A DNA stretch of 9,333 nucleotides from Chitinophaga pinensis (GTDB lineage: Bacteria; Planctomycetota; Phycisphaerae; Phycisphaerales; SM1A02). Both the position numbers and the translations under genes were made by a program. The notes under the pieces were generated by a model that saw only the letters and a program-made list of their open reading frames with translations, was not told the origin of the DNA and did not search any database. The DNA is taken from assembly GCA_943329105.2 (NCBI GenBank), contig CALQCP020000077.1, positions 1 through 9,333 on the forward strand, in the 5' to 3' direction. This document shows, piece by piece, positions 1-6,188 of the stretch (the stretch's first letter is position 1; every line of letters begins with the position of its first letter).

Positions 1-800
1 CAATCTGCAGTGATGCGGTACGTATTCGGCAAGTGTTGTTCAACCTTGTTGGAAACGCCGTGAAATTTACAGACCACGGATCGGTGCGAGTGGTGGTGTC
101 GGCGCAGCGATCGGGTGCGCGCATGGAGACGCGCATTGCGGTGCATGACACCGGCTGCGGCATGTCCGATGAGACCATCTCGAAACTCTTCAAGCCGTTC
201 TCGCAGTTTGATACGAGTTACACACGACGACACGGTGGAACTGGGCTTGGATTGGCCATCAGTCTCCCCTGGGCGAAGCTACTCGGGGGCAGAATCGACG
301 TGGCCAGCGAACTTGGGCGGGGCAGTGTCTTTACGTTAATCTTTGAGGCCGAGGTCGCCGAGCCAGCGCCGGTGTTCCCGCTGTCGACGCCGTCACCGGC
401 AGCACCCCGCAGTGCAAATGGTCCACTGACTGGTAAGAACATCCTGCTGGTGGAAGACAGCATTGACTCGCAGCGGATTCTGTCCGCGCTGATGTCGCTG
501 GCGGGTGCGCATGTCGACATTGCATCGGATGGATTGAGCGCGGTAGCGCGCTTTGATGGCGTCTACTGCCCGGACTTAGTGATCATGGACGTACAGATGC
601 CTGGTATCGATGGGATTGAGGCAACGGAGCGCATTCGTGCGCTCGGTTACCGCGGTCGGATGGTGGCGCTTACCGCGGCAGCGCTCGGTCTGGAGCGTGA
701 CCGCGCTCTCAAAGCTGGCTGTGAGGGGTTCTATTTGAAGCCCATTTCCCGCGCCGACCTGTTGGCGATCTGCATTGGAAATCAGGCGACGCCGGATTGA
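1..800 (+). CDS. Hybrid sensor histidine kinase, C-terminal part (HATPase domain plus receiver domain), 5' truncated
   Basis: The reading frame is open from base 3 to the TGA at 798-800 and clearly continues upstream of the window, so the sensor and dimerisation (H-box) regions are missing. A GTG at 33 is internal, because the ten codons before it already belong to the N-box (pattern D..R..QVLFNLVGNAVKFT). Numbering from base 3: N-box about 4-23, G1 box DTGCGM at 49-54, F-box LFKPFSQFD at 62-70, G2 box GGTGLGLAIS at 78-87. After a Pro/Ser-rich linker (about 120-143) comes a response-regulator receiver with the acidic pair E151-D152, phospho-acceptor D196 in the IMDVQMPG motif, T224 and K246. 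All key residues of both domains are present, so the protein should bind ATP and pass phosphate from its own (unseen) histidine to D196. No output domain follows the receiver, so an Hpt protein or separate regulator elsewhere probably completes the relay. The downstream gene is not a response regulator. Family call is secure; the signal sensed cannot be told. Confidence 0.93.
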   Translation, partial: ICSDAVRIRQVLFNLVGNAVKFTDHGSVRVVVSAQRSGARMETRIAVHDTGCGMSDETISKLFKPFSQFDTSYTRRHGGTGLGLAISLPWAKLLGGRIDVASELGRGSVFTLIFEAEVAEPAPVFPLSTPSPAAPRSANGPLTGKNILLVEDSIDSQRILSALMSLAGAHVDIASDGLSAVARFDGVYCPDLVIMDVQMPGIDGIEATERIRALGYRGRMVALTAAALGLERDRALKAGCEGFYLKPISRADLLAICIGNQATPD

Positions 801-884
801 CGTGAGCGCGCGGTGGGCCGGCTGGATTTACAGAAATTCCGCAGTAATTTCGGTTTCGGTTGCGGTGATCGTTACCCTGCGGTG

Positions 885-1895
885 ATGGTGGGAAATTCAA
901 CAATTCGTAGGTGTTTGTTGGTGGCGCTGCTGCTCGGGGGCATCGCTGCGCTTTCGTATGGGCGCTCCGTTGATGGCGACGCGAAACCCAAAGGTGCGGG
1001 CAAGGGTGTTGTTCCGGCCGCGCCTGATTTTCCGATTTCGCTACCCACCGGTGCCATGGTGCCGGAGGTGGTGGTTTTGCCAGCGGTGCCGCCAGATGTA
1101 TTTGTGCGTCGTGTGATGGCCCTGACGCGCACGCTGCAGTGCCCACGTTGCACAGGAACTGGTACGAAAGTGACGCGGCATCGAGACCTGACGGCGGCGC
1201 GGGCGGTCCCCACCATGCGTGAGACGCGTGAAGACTGCGGAGCGTGCCGGGGCACGGGCTTCAGTTTGAGTTCCGCGCGCGTGAGTCCCGTATTGGACAG
1301 TTTCATTCCGTTGCTTGGGGCTACCGATCCCGACGCGCCCGCCACGGCCAAGCTCCTTGACAAGGCGCGAACGGCTCTGGAGCGCCTGGGGTGTTCCGGG
1401 GAACTTGTGGAGCGAGTGACGGCGACTGCCAGAAATGTCGTTGAAAGTGGGCGAAGTCCACAGCAGGGCGCCCCATGTTCCGTGACCGGGGAATTGGGGC
1501 CGCCGATTCCAATCGGTGGTGGCACGCGCCTGATTCCAGTCAAAGTTTCAGCACATTCCATGGTGTTCCTGCGGGCTCCGATCGTCAATGCGGCGCCCTC
1601 GGGGGGCATGGTGCTGGTTGGAGGCATAGTCGCGGGGGCGATGACCAAGGTTGAGTGGCAGTGGGGTCAAGCGATTGTTCTTGATGCCGGTTACATCGTG
1701 CCCTTGGTTGTGCCGGAGCACAAAGGTCCCGGAGTAGATGCCGACAAGGACGGCGTGATTGACCGGCCACCCGCACCCGTAAACACGAAGCGCGTCGGCT
1801 GCGGTACACCACAGCCTCGCACTCTCCGCAGCAGGAACCCTGATGTCGCGCACACCCGCCGAAGCGCAACCCGTCCAACTGATCTTCGACTTTGA
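885..1895 (+). CDS. Exported protein of unknown function with two CxxCxGxG (DnaJ-like) zinc motifs
   Basis: I do not recognise this gene. I chose ATG 885 (336 residues) over an in-frame GTG at 813 because a signal-peptide-like or anchoring segment follows at once: basic residues (RR at 8-9), then a hydrophobic run at about 10-23. Neither start has a clear Shine-Dalgarno site. Two cysteine motifs of the DnaJ zinc-finger kind stand 32 residues apart: C86-PR-C89-TGTG and C118-GA-C121-RGTG. Together they could bind one zinc ion. The middle is helix-prone (about 145-185). The C-terminal half is rich in Gly, Val and Pro and beta-prone (about 205-280), and ends in a calcium-loop-like stretch DADKDGVID (D285, D287, D289, D293). 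The last 30 or so residues are basic, low in hydrophobic residues and look unconstrained. The frame overlaps the next gene by 53 bases, which suggests either translational coupling or a frameshifted or extended 3' end. There is no J-domain, so it is not a DnaJ chaperone; a periplasmic or surface role is inference. Confidence 0.7.
   Translation: MVGNSTIRRCLLVALLLGGIAALSYGRSVDGDAKPKGAGKGVVPAAPDFPISLPTGAMVPEVVVLPAVPPDVFVRRVMALTRTLQCPRCTGTGTKVTRHRDLTAARAVPTMRETREDCGACRGTGFSLSSARVSPVLDSFIPLLGATDPDAPATAKLLDKARTALERLGCSGELVERVTATARNVVESGRSPQQGAPCSVTGELGPPIPIGGGTRLIPVKVSAHSMVFLRAPIVNAAPSGGMVLVGGIVAGAMTKVEWQWGQAIVLDAGYIVPLVVPEHKGPGVDADKDGVIDRPPAPVNTKRVGCGTPQPRTLRSRNPDVAHTRRSATRPTDLRL
1833..1837 (+). 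promoter_or_regulatory. Ribosome binding site for the serine-biosynthesis fusion gene
   Basis: AGGAA lies five bases before ATG 1843 and inside the end of the preceding reading frame. It supports 1843 as the true start even though this makes the two genes overlap by 53 bases. The next part of the protein, the HAD motif DFDST, begins only 15 codons later, so a start much further downstream is excluded. Confidence 0.55.
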
Positions 1896-3750
1896 CAGCA
1901 CCATCGTGGCGATTGAGGGCCTTGATGAGCTGGCGCGTCTGGCGCTTGCGGATGATCCGCAACGCGTCCGCACCATGGAGGCGATCGAAGCGATCACACG
2001 CGATGGGATGACTGGTGCGATCGGTATCGATGAGAGTCTGCGCCGTCGCTTGTCGATGCTGACTATCAAGCGCTCGCATGTGGATGCGCTGGTCAAGCTT
2101 CTCAAGCGCCGGCTGAGTCCATCGTTTCGAAAGCACATCGCCGCGGTTCGCCGCAATACGGATCGCATTCATGTGGTGTCAAGCGGTTTCCGCGAGTACG
2201 TGGAGCCGGTGTGCGCCGAACTTGGAATTCCCTCCGAGCGAATTCACTGCAACGAGTTTCGATGGAAGGGCACTGCAGTGGTGGGCTATGACGCCGCTAA
2301 TCCGGTAGCCAAGCCGGGTGGCAAGGCGAAAGTAGTGCGTGCGTTGAAGCTTCCTGGCCGAATTGTGGCGATTGGCGATGGCGTCACTGACGCGGAGATT
2401 CGCGACGCCGGCGCTGCGCACGAATTCGTTGCGTACTGCGAGAACATCGAGCGCGAGGCGGTGGTAGCGCGCGCTGATCGCGTGGCGCGCACGGTGGACG
2501 AAGTACTGTGGCTGTACCGGTTGCCTGGTTCGCCAAGTTTCCCCAAGAGCCGCATGATTGCGCTGTTGTGCGAGAACATCCACGCTGATGCAGCGCAAGT
2601 GTTGCGGGATGAGGGATACCGCGTTGAAACGCTGAGTGACGCGCTTGCGGAGGATGAACTCGCGCGCGCTCTCAAGGGCGTGAGCATTCTGGGCATTCGC
2701 TCCAAGACCCGCGTCACGGCGCGCGCGCTGGAATCGGCGGATCGTTTGCTTGCGGTTGGGTGCTTCTGCATCGGTACGGAGCAGGTGCAACTGCCCGCCG
2801 CTGCCGCGCACGGCGTCGCCGTCTTCAACGCACCGTACAGCAACACTCGAAGCGTTGTTGAACTTGCCATCGGCGAAATCGTCATGCTGATGCGCCGCGT
2901 GCCGGATGTTTCGCGGCTGCTCCATGACGGCGGCTGGCGCAAGTCAGCCACTGGATGTACGGAAGTGCGCGGCAAGACGCTTGGCATTGTTGGCTATGGC
3001 CACATTGGTTCGCAGCTTTCGATTCTCGCTGAAGCGATGGGGATGCATGTCATCTACTACGACTTGCAGGAGTGCTTGGCGCTTGGCAATGCACGCAAGT
3101 GTCGGTCACTCACGGAACTTCTTGGCAAGTCTGATGTGGTTTCCATGCATGTTGATGGTCGCGCTTCGAATCTCAATTTGATTGGCGAGCGTGAACTGCG
3201 GAAATTGCGACCGGGCGCGCTGCTTGTCAATCTTTCGCGCGGCCATGTGGTGGACCTCGCTGCTGTTGCTGCATCAATACGCGCCGGTCATCTTGGCGGC
3301 GCGGCGGTTGATGTCTTCCCAGAAGAGCCACTTTCCAACCGTGATCCGTTCGATAGTCCGCTCCGTGGGCTTCCCAATGTGATTCTCACTCCGCATGTCG
3401 GCGGCAGCACATCCGAGGCGCAACAGGCAATCGGCGAATTTGTTGCCGCGCGCCTGGTGGAGTTTGTGAACACGGGCGGCACTTCAGGCTGTGTGAACCT
3501 GCCGCAGATTTCAGCGCCGCCGGTTCCACGCTCGCACCGGTTCTTGCATCTGCACCGTAACCAGCCGGGCGTACTTGCGGCGGTCAACGCAGTGTTTGCG
3601 CGGCGCAAGATCAACATCTTGGGCCAAGCGTTGCGCACCGATGATGCGATGGGCTATCTCGTCACTGATGTCGACCGTCGATACGCGGCCGACGTGATTG
3701 ACGAACTCAAGGCAGTTCCGGGAACTGCGCGCCTCCGCGTCCTCTACTAA
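1843..3750 (+). CDS. serA: Fusion of phosphoserine phosphatase (SerB type) and D-3-phosphoglycerate dehydrogenase (SerA type) with C-terminal ACT domain
   Basis: This 635-residue protein joins two serine-pathway enzymes. Residues about 10-220 form a HAD-superfamily phosphoserine phosphatase resembling the human enzyme: motif I D16-F-D18-S-T20 (D16 nucleophile), substrate-type E25 in the EGLDELA stretch, motif II S113-S-G115, lysine K161 in GGKAKV, and motif IV G-D179-GVT-D183. Residues about 232-635 match E. coli SerA almost end to end: substrate-domain stretches GCFCIGT and NTRSVVELAIGE, NAD-binding G384-Y-G386-HI-G389, and catalytic R466, E495 and H518. A C-terminal ACT domain (about 560-635) keeps H571, N573 and N591, with the same 20-residue spacing as the serine-binding H344/N346/N364 of E. 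coli SerA, so feedback inhibition by serine is expected. The SerA half would oxidise 3-phosphoglycerate and the SerB half would release serine from phosphoserine, both in the cytoplasm; the SerC transaminase is not encoded here. Every catalytic residue I could check is present. The frame runs unbroken across the junction, so two separate genes are unlikely. It ends 9 bases from the stop codon of the convergent minus-strand gene. Confidence 0.93.
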   Translation: MSRTPAEAQPVQLIFDFDSTIVAIEGLDELARLALADDPQRVRTMEAIEAITRDGMTGAIGIDESLRRRLSMLTIKRSHVDALVKLLKRRLSPSFRKHIAAVRRNTDRIHVVSSGFREYVEPVCAELGIPSERIHCNEFRWKGTAVVGYDAANPVAKPGGKAKVVRALKLPGRIVAIGDGVTDAEIRDAGAAHEFVAYCENIEREAVVARADRVARTVDEVLWLYRLPGSPSFPKSRMIALLCENIHADAAQVLRDEGYRVETLSDALAEDELARALKGVSILGIRSKTRVTARALESADRLLAVGCFCIGTEQVQLPAAAAHGVAVFNAPYSNTRSVVELAIGEIVMLMRRVPDVSRLLHDGGWRKSATGCTEVRGKTLGIVGYGHIGSQLSILAEAMGMHVIYYDLQECLALGNARKCRSLTELLGKSDVVSMHVDGRASNLNLIGERELRKLRPGALLVNLSRGHVVDLAAVAASIRAGHLGGAAVDVFPEEPLSNRDPFDSPLRGLPNVILTPHVGGSTSEAQQAIGEFVAARLVEFVNTGGTSGCVNLPQISAPPVPRSHRFLHLHRNQPGVLAAVNAVFARRKINILGQALRTDDAMGYLVTDVDRRYAADVIDELKAVPGTARLRVLY

Positions 3751-3759
3751 GCCGTCTGC

Positions 3760-4644
3760 TCACGCAGGAACGGGTTTGCCGCATTCGGGGCAGAGCGGGG
3801 CGTTGCCGCGGCGCGGGTAGCCGCACTCCCCGCACACGCTGCGCATCCATTGCATTCGCGCCTGACGTGTGGCGAGTAGCACGAGCGCTGGTCCGCACAA
3901 GAGCACTATCGTTGTTGTTCCCGCAATAATCGCCCACCAACTGCCCCAATTGCAGTAGCACGTATCGCGTCGTATGGCGAGCACATAGGTTGGCGCCGCG
4001 ATGGCTACTTCGACGCAACTGCCGGCAAACAGCCATCGCACCCAACGCGTGATCGCCCCCGGATGGCGCGATGAACCAGCGTGGGAAAGAAGCCACGCCC
4101 ACAACACGCCGATCGCCACCCATGCGCAGAGCAGTGTGACCGGAGTGATGACCCACGAAAGAACATTGCCACTCGGTCCAATCACCCCGGTGTCGCGCAA
4201 CACAAATGTCAGCAGATCGCCAGCGGTGAACAGAATGCCCAACGCACACGCACTCCCAATGGCCGCAGCCCCAGCAATCGACGCCCGCAATGACCGCCCC
4301 TCTTCGCCGGGCTGCCATCGTTTACATACTGGCGCGATCAGCAATACCGGCATTGCGGAGAACGCGACTGCGATGCAGATCATCGCGGCACTCTCGATCC
4401 GTAACTGGAACATCTCTCCAAGCAGTGCCATGATGACATCAGTCCAATTGTTCCACAAAGTTTCGATCAGTCCGGGACCGCTGACATTCGTGTTGTAGGC
4501 CGTCGATCCACTAGTAGCCAAACTATTGGCTGGAGCGCTTGCCTGTTGGACCCAATCAGCGGCGATAGCCAACACCCCGCCAATTCCAGTGCTCGCAATC
4601 ACACCAACCACGAACGTCAGAACCCCCATCCCAAACAGCGCCAT
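3760..4644 (-). CDS. Six-helix membrane protein with C-terminal CxxC-CxxC zinc ribbon, function unknown
   Basis: The product has 294 residues from the ATG at 4644. That start lies 23 bases after the stop of the upstream gene, has a G-run (4655-4659) as a weak ribosome site, and leads straight into a membrane helix; the open frame extends upstream to 4746, but that part overlaps the esterase gene and has no signal. Hydrophobic segments fall at about 5-27, 85-106, 121-141, 162-187, 201-223 and 234-258. The 55-residue polar stretch after helix 1 (about 30-84) is probably on the outer face. The tail is a zinc ribbon, C271-GE-C274-GYPRRGN...C285-PE-C288-G, which should sit in the cytoplasm if the helix count is right. 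This CxxCGY...CPECG tail is frequent on otherwise unrelated planctomycete proteins, where its role is not known to me. It is the last gene of the four-gene minus-strand run. No enzyme or transporter signature is visible. Confidence 0.8.
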   Translation of the reverse strand: MALFGMGVLTFVVGVIASTGIGGVLAIAADWVQQASAPANSLATSGSTAYNTNVSGPGLIETLWNNWTDVIMALLGEMFQLRIESAAMICIAVAFSAMPVLLIAPVCKRWQPGEEGRSLRASIAGAAAIGSACALGILFTAGDLLTFVLRDTGVIGPSGNVLSWVITPVTLLCAWVAIGVLWAWLLSHAGSSRHPGAITRWVRWLFAGSCVEVAIAAPTYVLAIRRDTCYCNWGSWWAIIAGTTTIVLLCGPALVLLATRQARMQWMRSVCGECGYPRRGNAPLCPECGKPVPA

Positions 4645-4667
4645 CACCCGCTTGCCCCCACCGAAGT

Positions 4668-5471
4668 TCACTTCGCCGCACCCTTGTGTTGCGCGAACAT
4701 CCACATCAGCACACCGTCTGCTTCGGTCGTGTAGGCCTTCGTCCACGCCTCATGTCCAACGCCCGGATATTCACGAACGGTGACTGAACCACCGGCAGCA
4801 CGCACCGCGTCTGCCATCGTGCGGCTGCAGGCAATCGGCACCACCGGGTCATCAATGCCATGCGCCACCAACACCGGAAGCCCGCGCAAACGACCAGCAC
4901 GCGCCGGATCGCCTCCGCCGCAGATGCTTGCCATCGCTGCAAATTTATCTGGCGTTCGCACCGCAAGATCGAACGCGCCGAATCCGCCCATGGAAATCCC
5001 CGTGAGGTACACGCGCGTCGGATCCACCGGCTTCGTGCGCATGACTTCATCGATCGCTAGCTGCACCGCGTGAAGTGCGCGCGTGGGTGAAGTCTTCGTC
5101 TTGAGCCCCTCGCTCCACTTGGCCTTTCCTTCGCTATCAAGCGCAATGTCAACCCAACGCTCGTCCGCCGGGCATTGCACCGCCAGCACGAAACATGGGT
5201 TCTTCGCTTGAAATGCGTCGCTCCCCGCGTCATTCACAAAGTGCTTCAGTTGCGCTTCGTTGTCGCTGCCGCGCTCGCCGCTTCCATGCAGAAACACAAT
5301 GAGCGGCACCCGAACACCGCCTTCGATGGCAGTGGCGCGCGGCTCGACCAGTCGGTACGCGTAGCTCACGGCGGCGGCGTCGCCCGCGGCAGGCAACGTC
5401 ACCCGTCCGGCACTCGGCACCGCTCCCACTACGCCTGCTGCAAGCAATACATGGGTGACTGCGCGCATCAT
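4668..5471 (-). CDS. Secreted alpha/beta-hydrolase, esterase/phospholipase-carboxylesterase type
   Basis: The product has 267 residues from the ATG at 5471, which lies two bases after the stop of the upstream gene and eight bases from a GGAGAAG ribosome site. The frame is open further up to 5573, but that extension lies inside the upstream gene and lacks export features. Residues 1-22 form a signal peptide (hydrophobic core at about 8-18, Ala/Ser-Ala near 17-21). The catalytic fold is clear: oxyanion-side HGSGERG at 62-68 followed by DN, nucleophile S160 in GISMGG, acid D208 in HGIDDPVVP, and base H240 in GVGHEAW. The HGxGERGxDN block is typical of the secreted esterases related to Thermotoga EstA and to polyhydroxybutyrate-depolymerase-like enzymes (annotated variously as prolyl oligopeptidase family, phospholipase or carboxylesterase). 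It should hydrolyse an ester outside the cytoplasmic membrane; the substrate cannot be read from sequence. Company with a carbohydrate-binding-type lectin makes a polysaccharide-linked ester possible, as inference only. Confidence 0.9.
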   Translation of the reverse strand: MMRAVTHVLLAAGVVGAVPSAGRVTLPAAGDAAAVSYAYRLVEPRATAIEGGVRVPLIVFLHGSGERGSDNEAQLKHFVNDAGSDAFQAKNPCFVLAVQCPADERWVDIALDSEGKAKWSEGLKTKTSPTRALHAVQLAIDEVMRTKPVDPTRVYLTGISMGGFGAFDLAVRTPDKFAAMASICGGGDPARAGRLRGLPVLVAHGIDDPVVPIACSRTMADAVRAAGGSVTVREYPGVGHEAWTKAYTTEADGVLMWMFAQHKGAAK

Positions 5472-5473
5472 GA

Positions 5474-6142
5474 TCAGGGCTTCTCCGTCATATCTTCTGC
5501 CGAGGCCTCCGACACCATGCGCGCCAAGAAGATCGCCGGGAACATCACCCCGGTCATCGCTTCGAGCGTGCACGCCAGGCGAGCCCAGGAACTTCGCGCA
5601 GTGACATCCGCAAATCCGGAAGTAGTCAACGTAGAAAAACTAAACCACAAGTAGTCAATCCACCGGCCGATCGGAAACTCCGGAGTAGCCCCAGGGACCC
5701 GGTAAGCGTCTGGGTCCAAGATTGCGATCCGTTGGTGCACCATGGTGAATGAAATGCCGATCAGCAGGTAACTCGCGGCGCCAAGGTAAATTCGTGCTTC
5801 GCCGTGTGTGCTACGACTGAGTGCCGCACGAGCGATGCACACCGCAGTCACCACATTGGAGAATGCCACCAGGAACCCTGGTACCACACGATCGTGCAGG
5901 GAAACGTCGTGGCCATCAACGATCAAGATCGCAATCGCAACGATGCTTGGCACGGCCACCGCTGCGGCCCACCGCAGTCCGCCGATCACAAAGACGGCAG
6001 CAACGCTGGCGATGGTGACAAATATCGTTGTCGAAATTGGCGGGAAGGGACTCCCCTTGATGGTCAATGGCACAGTGCACAGACCGCAGATGAGGAACAA
6101 CAGCATCATCTGCGCGAGCTTGATTCTGGGGAAACGCTTCAT
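5474..6142 (-). CDS. Six-helix membrane protein with potassium-channel-like pore loop and altered selectivity filter
   Basis: This 222-residue protein starts at ATG 6142; no strong ribosome site is seen. Hydrophobic segments lie at about 8-26, 36-54, 57-76, 88-107 and 118-135, followed by a pore-helix-like stretch (about 161-173), a filter-like loop at 174-179 and a last helix at 188-210. The layout WIDYLWFSFSTLTT then SGFADVTA then a long hydrophobic helix matches the Ion_trans_2 (two-helix plus P-loop) module of bacterial K+ channels. The filter reads T174-S-G-F-A-D179 where potassium channels have T-V-G-Y-G-D, so the second glycine is alanine and the tyrosine is phenylalanine. There is no arginine-rich voltage-sensor helix and no cytosolic RCK/TrkA domain; the tail after the last helix is about 12 residues. 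It is probably an ion channel or a degenerate relative; K+ selectivity is doubtful. Its stop is two bases before the esterase start, so the two are likely translationally coupled. Confidence 0.75.
   Translation of the reverse strand: MKRFPRIKLAQMMLLFLICGLCTVPLTIKGSPFPPISTTIFVTIASVAAVFVIGGLRWAAAVAVPSIVAIAILIVDGHDVSLHDRVVPGFLVAFSNVVTAVCIARAALSRSTHGEARIYLGAASYLLIGISFTMVHQRIAILDPDAYRVPGATPEFPIGRWIDYLWFSFSTLTTSGFADVTARSSWARLACTLEAMTGVMFPAIFLARMVSEASAEDMTEKP
5480..5486 (-). promoter_or_regulatory. Ribosome binding site fixing the esterase start at 5471
   Basis: Read on the minus strand the site is GGAGAAG, eight bases before ATG 5471 and eleven before the second ATG at 5468. It lies inside the last codons of the channel-like gene, as expected for coupled genes. 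It argues against the longer upstream start at 5573. Confidence 0.6.
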
Positions 6143-6188
6143 TTGCGCCGCAGGCTACCGTGAATCCACCGTACCTCCGCGCGCTGTA

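Noticed and set aside
33..800. GTG at 33 as a true start giving a free-standing ATPase-receiver protein
   Set aside because: The codons from base 3 to 32 already encode the first part of the histidine-kinase N-box, so the gene continues upstream.
849..866. Three near-identical six-base units (TTCGGT, TTCGGT, TGCGGT) upstream of the zinc-motif gene
   Set aside because: Too short and imperfect to call a repeat or operator.
872..1648. Long open frame on the minus strand (258 codons) opposite the zinc-motif gene
   Set aside because: It is rich in Ser, Arg, Pro and Thr with no domain or export signal, whereas the plus-strand frame has a signal peptide and two ordered cysteine motifs. It is a GC-rich mirror frame.
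2179..2987. Two open frames on the minus strand opposite the serine fusion gene
   Set aside because: The plus strand here encodes recognisable phosphatase and dehydrogenase motifs; the minus frames show no family pattern.
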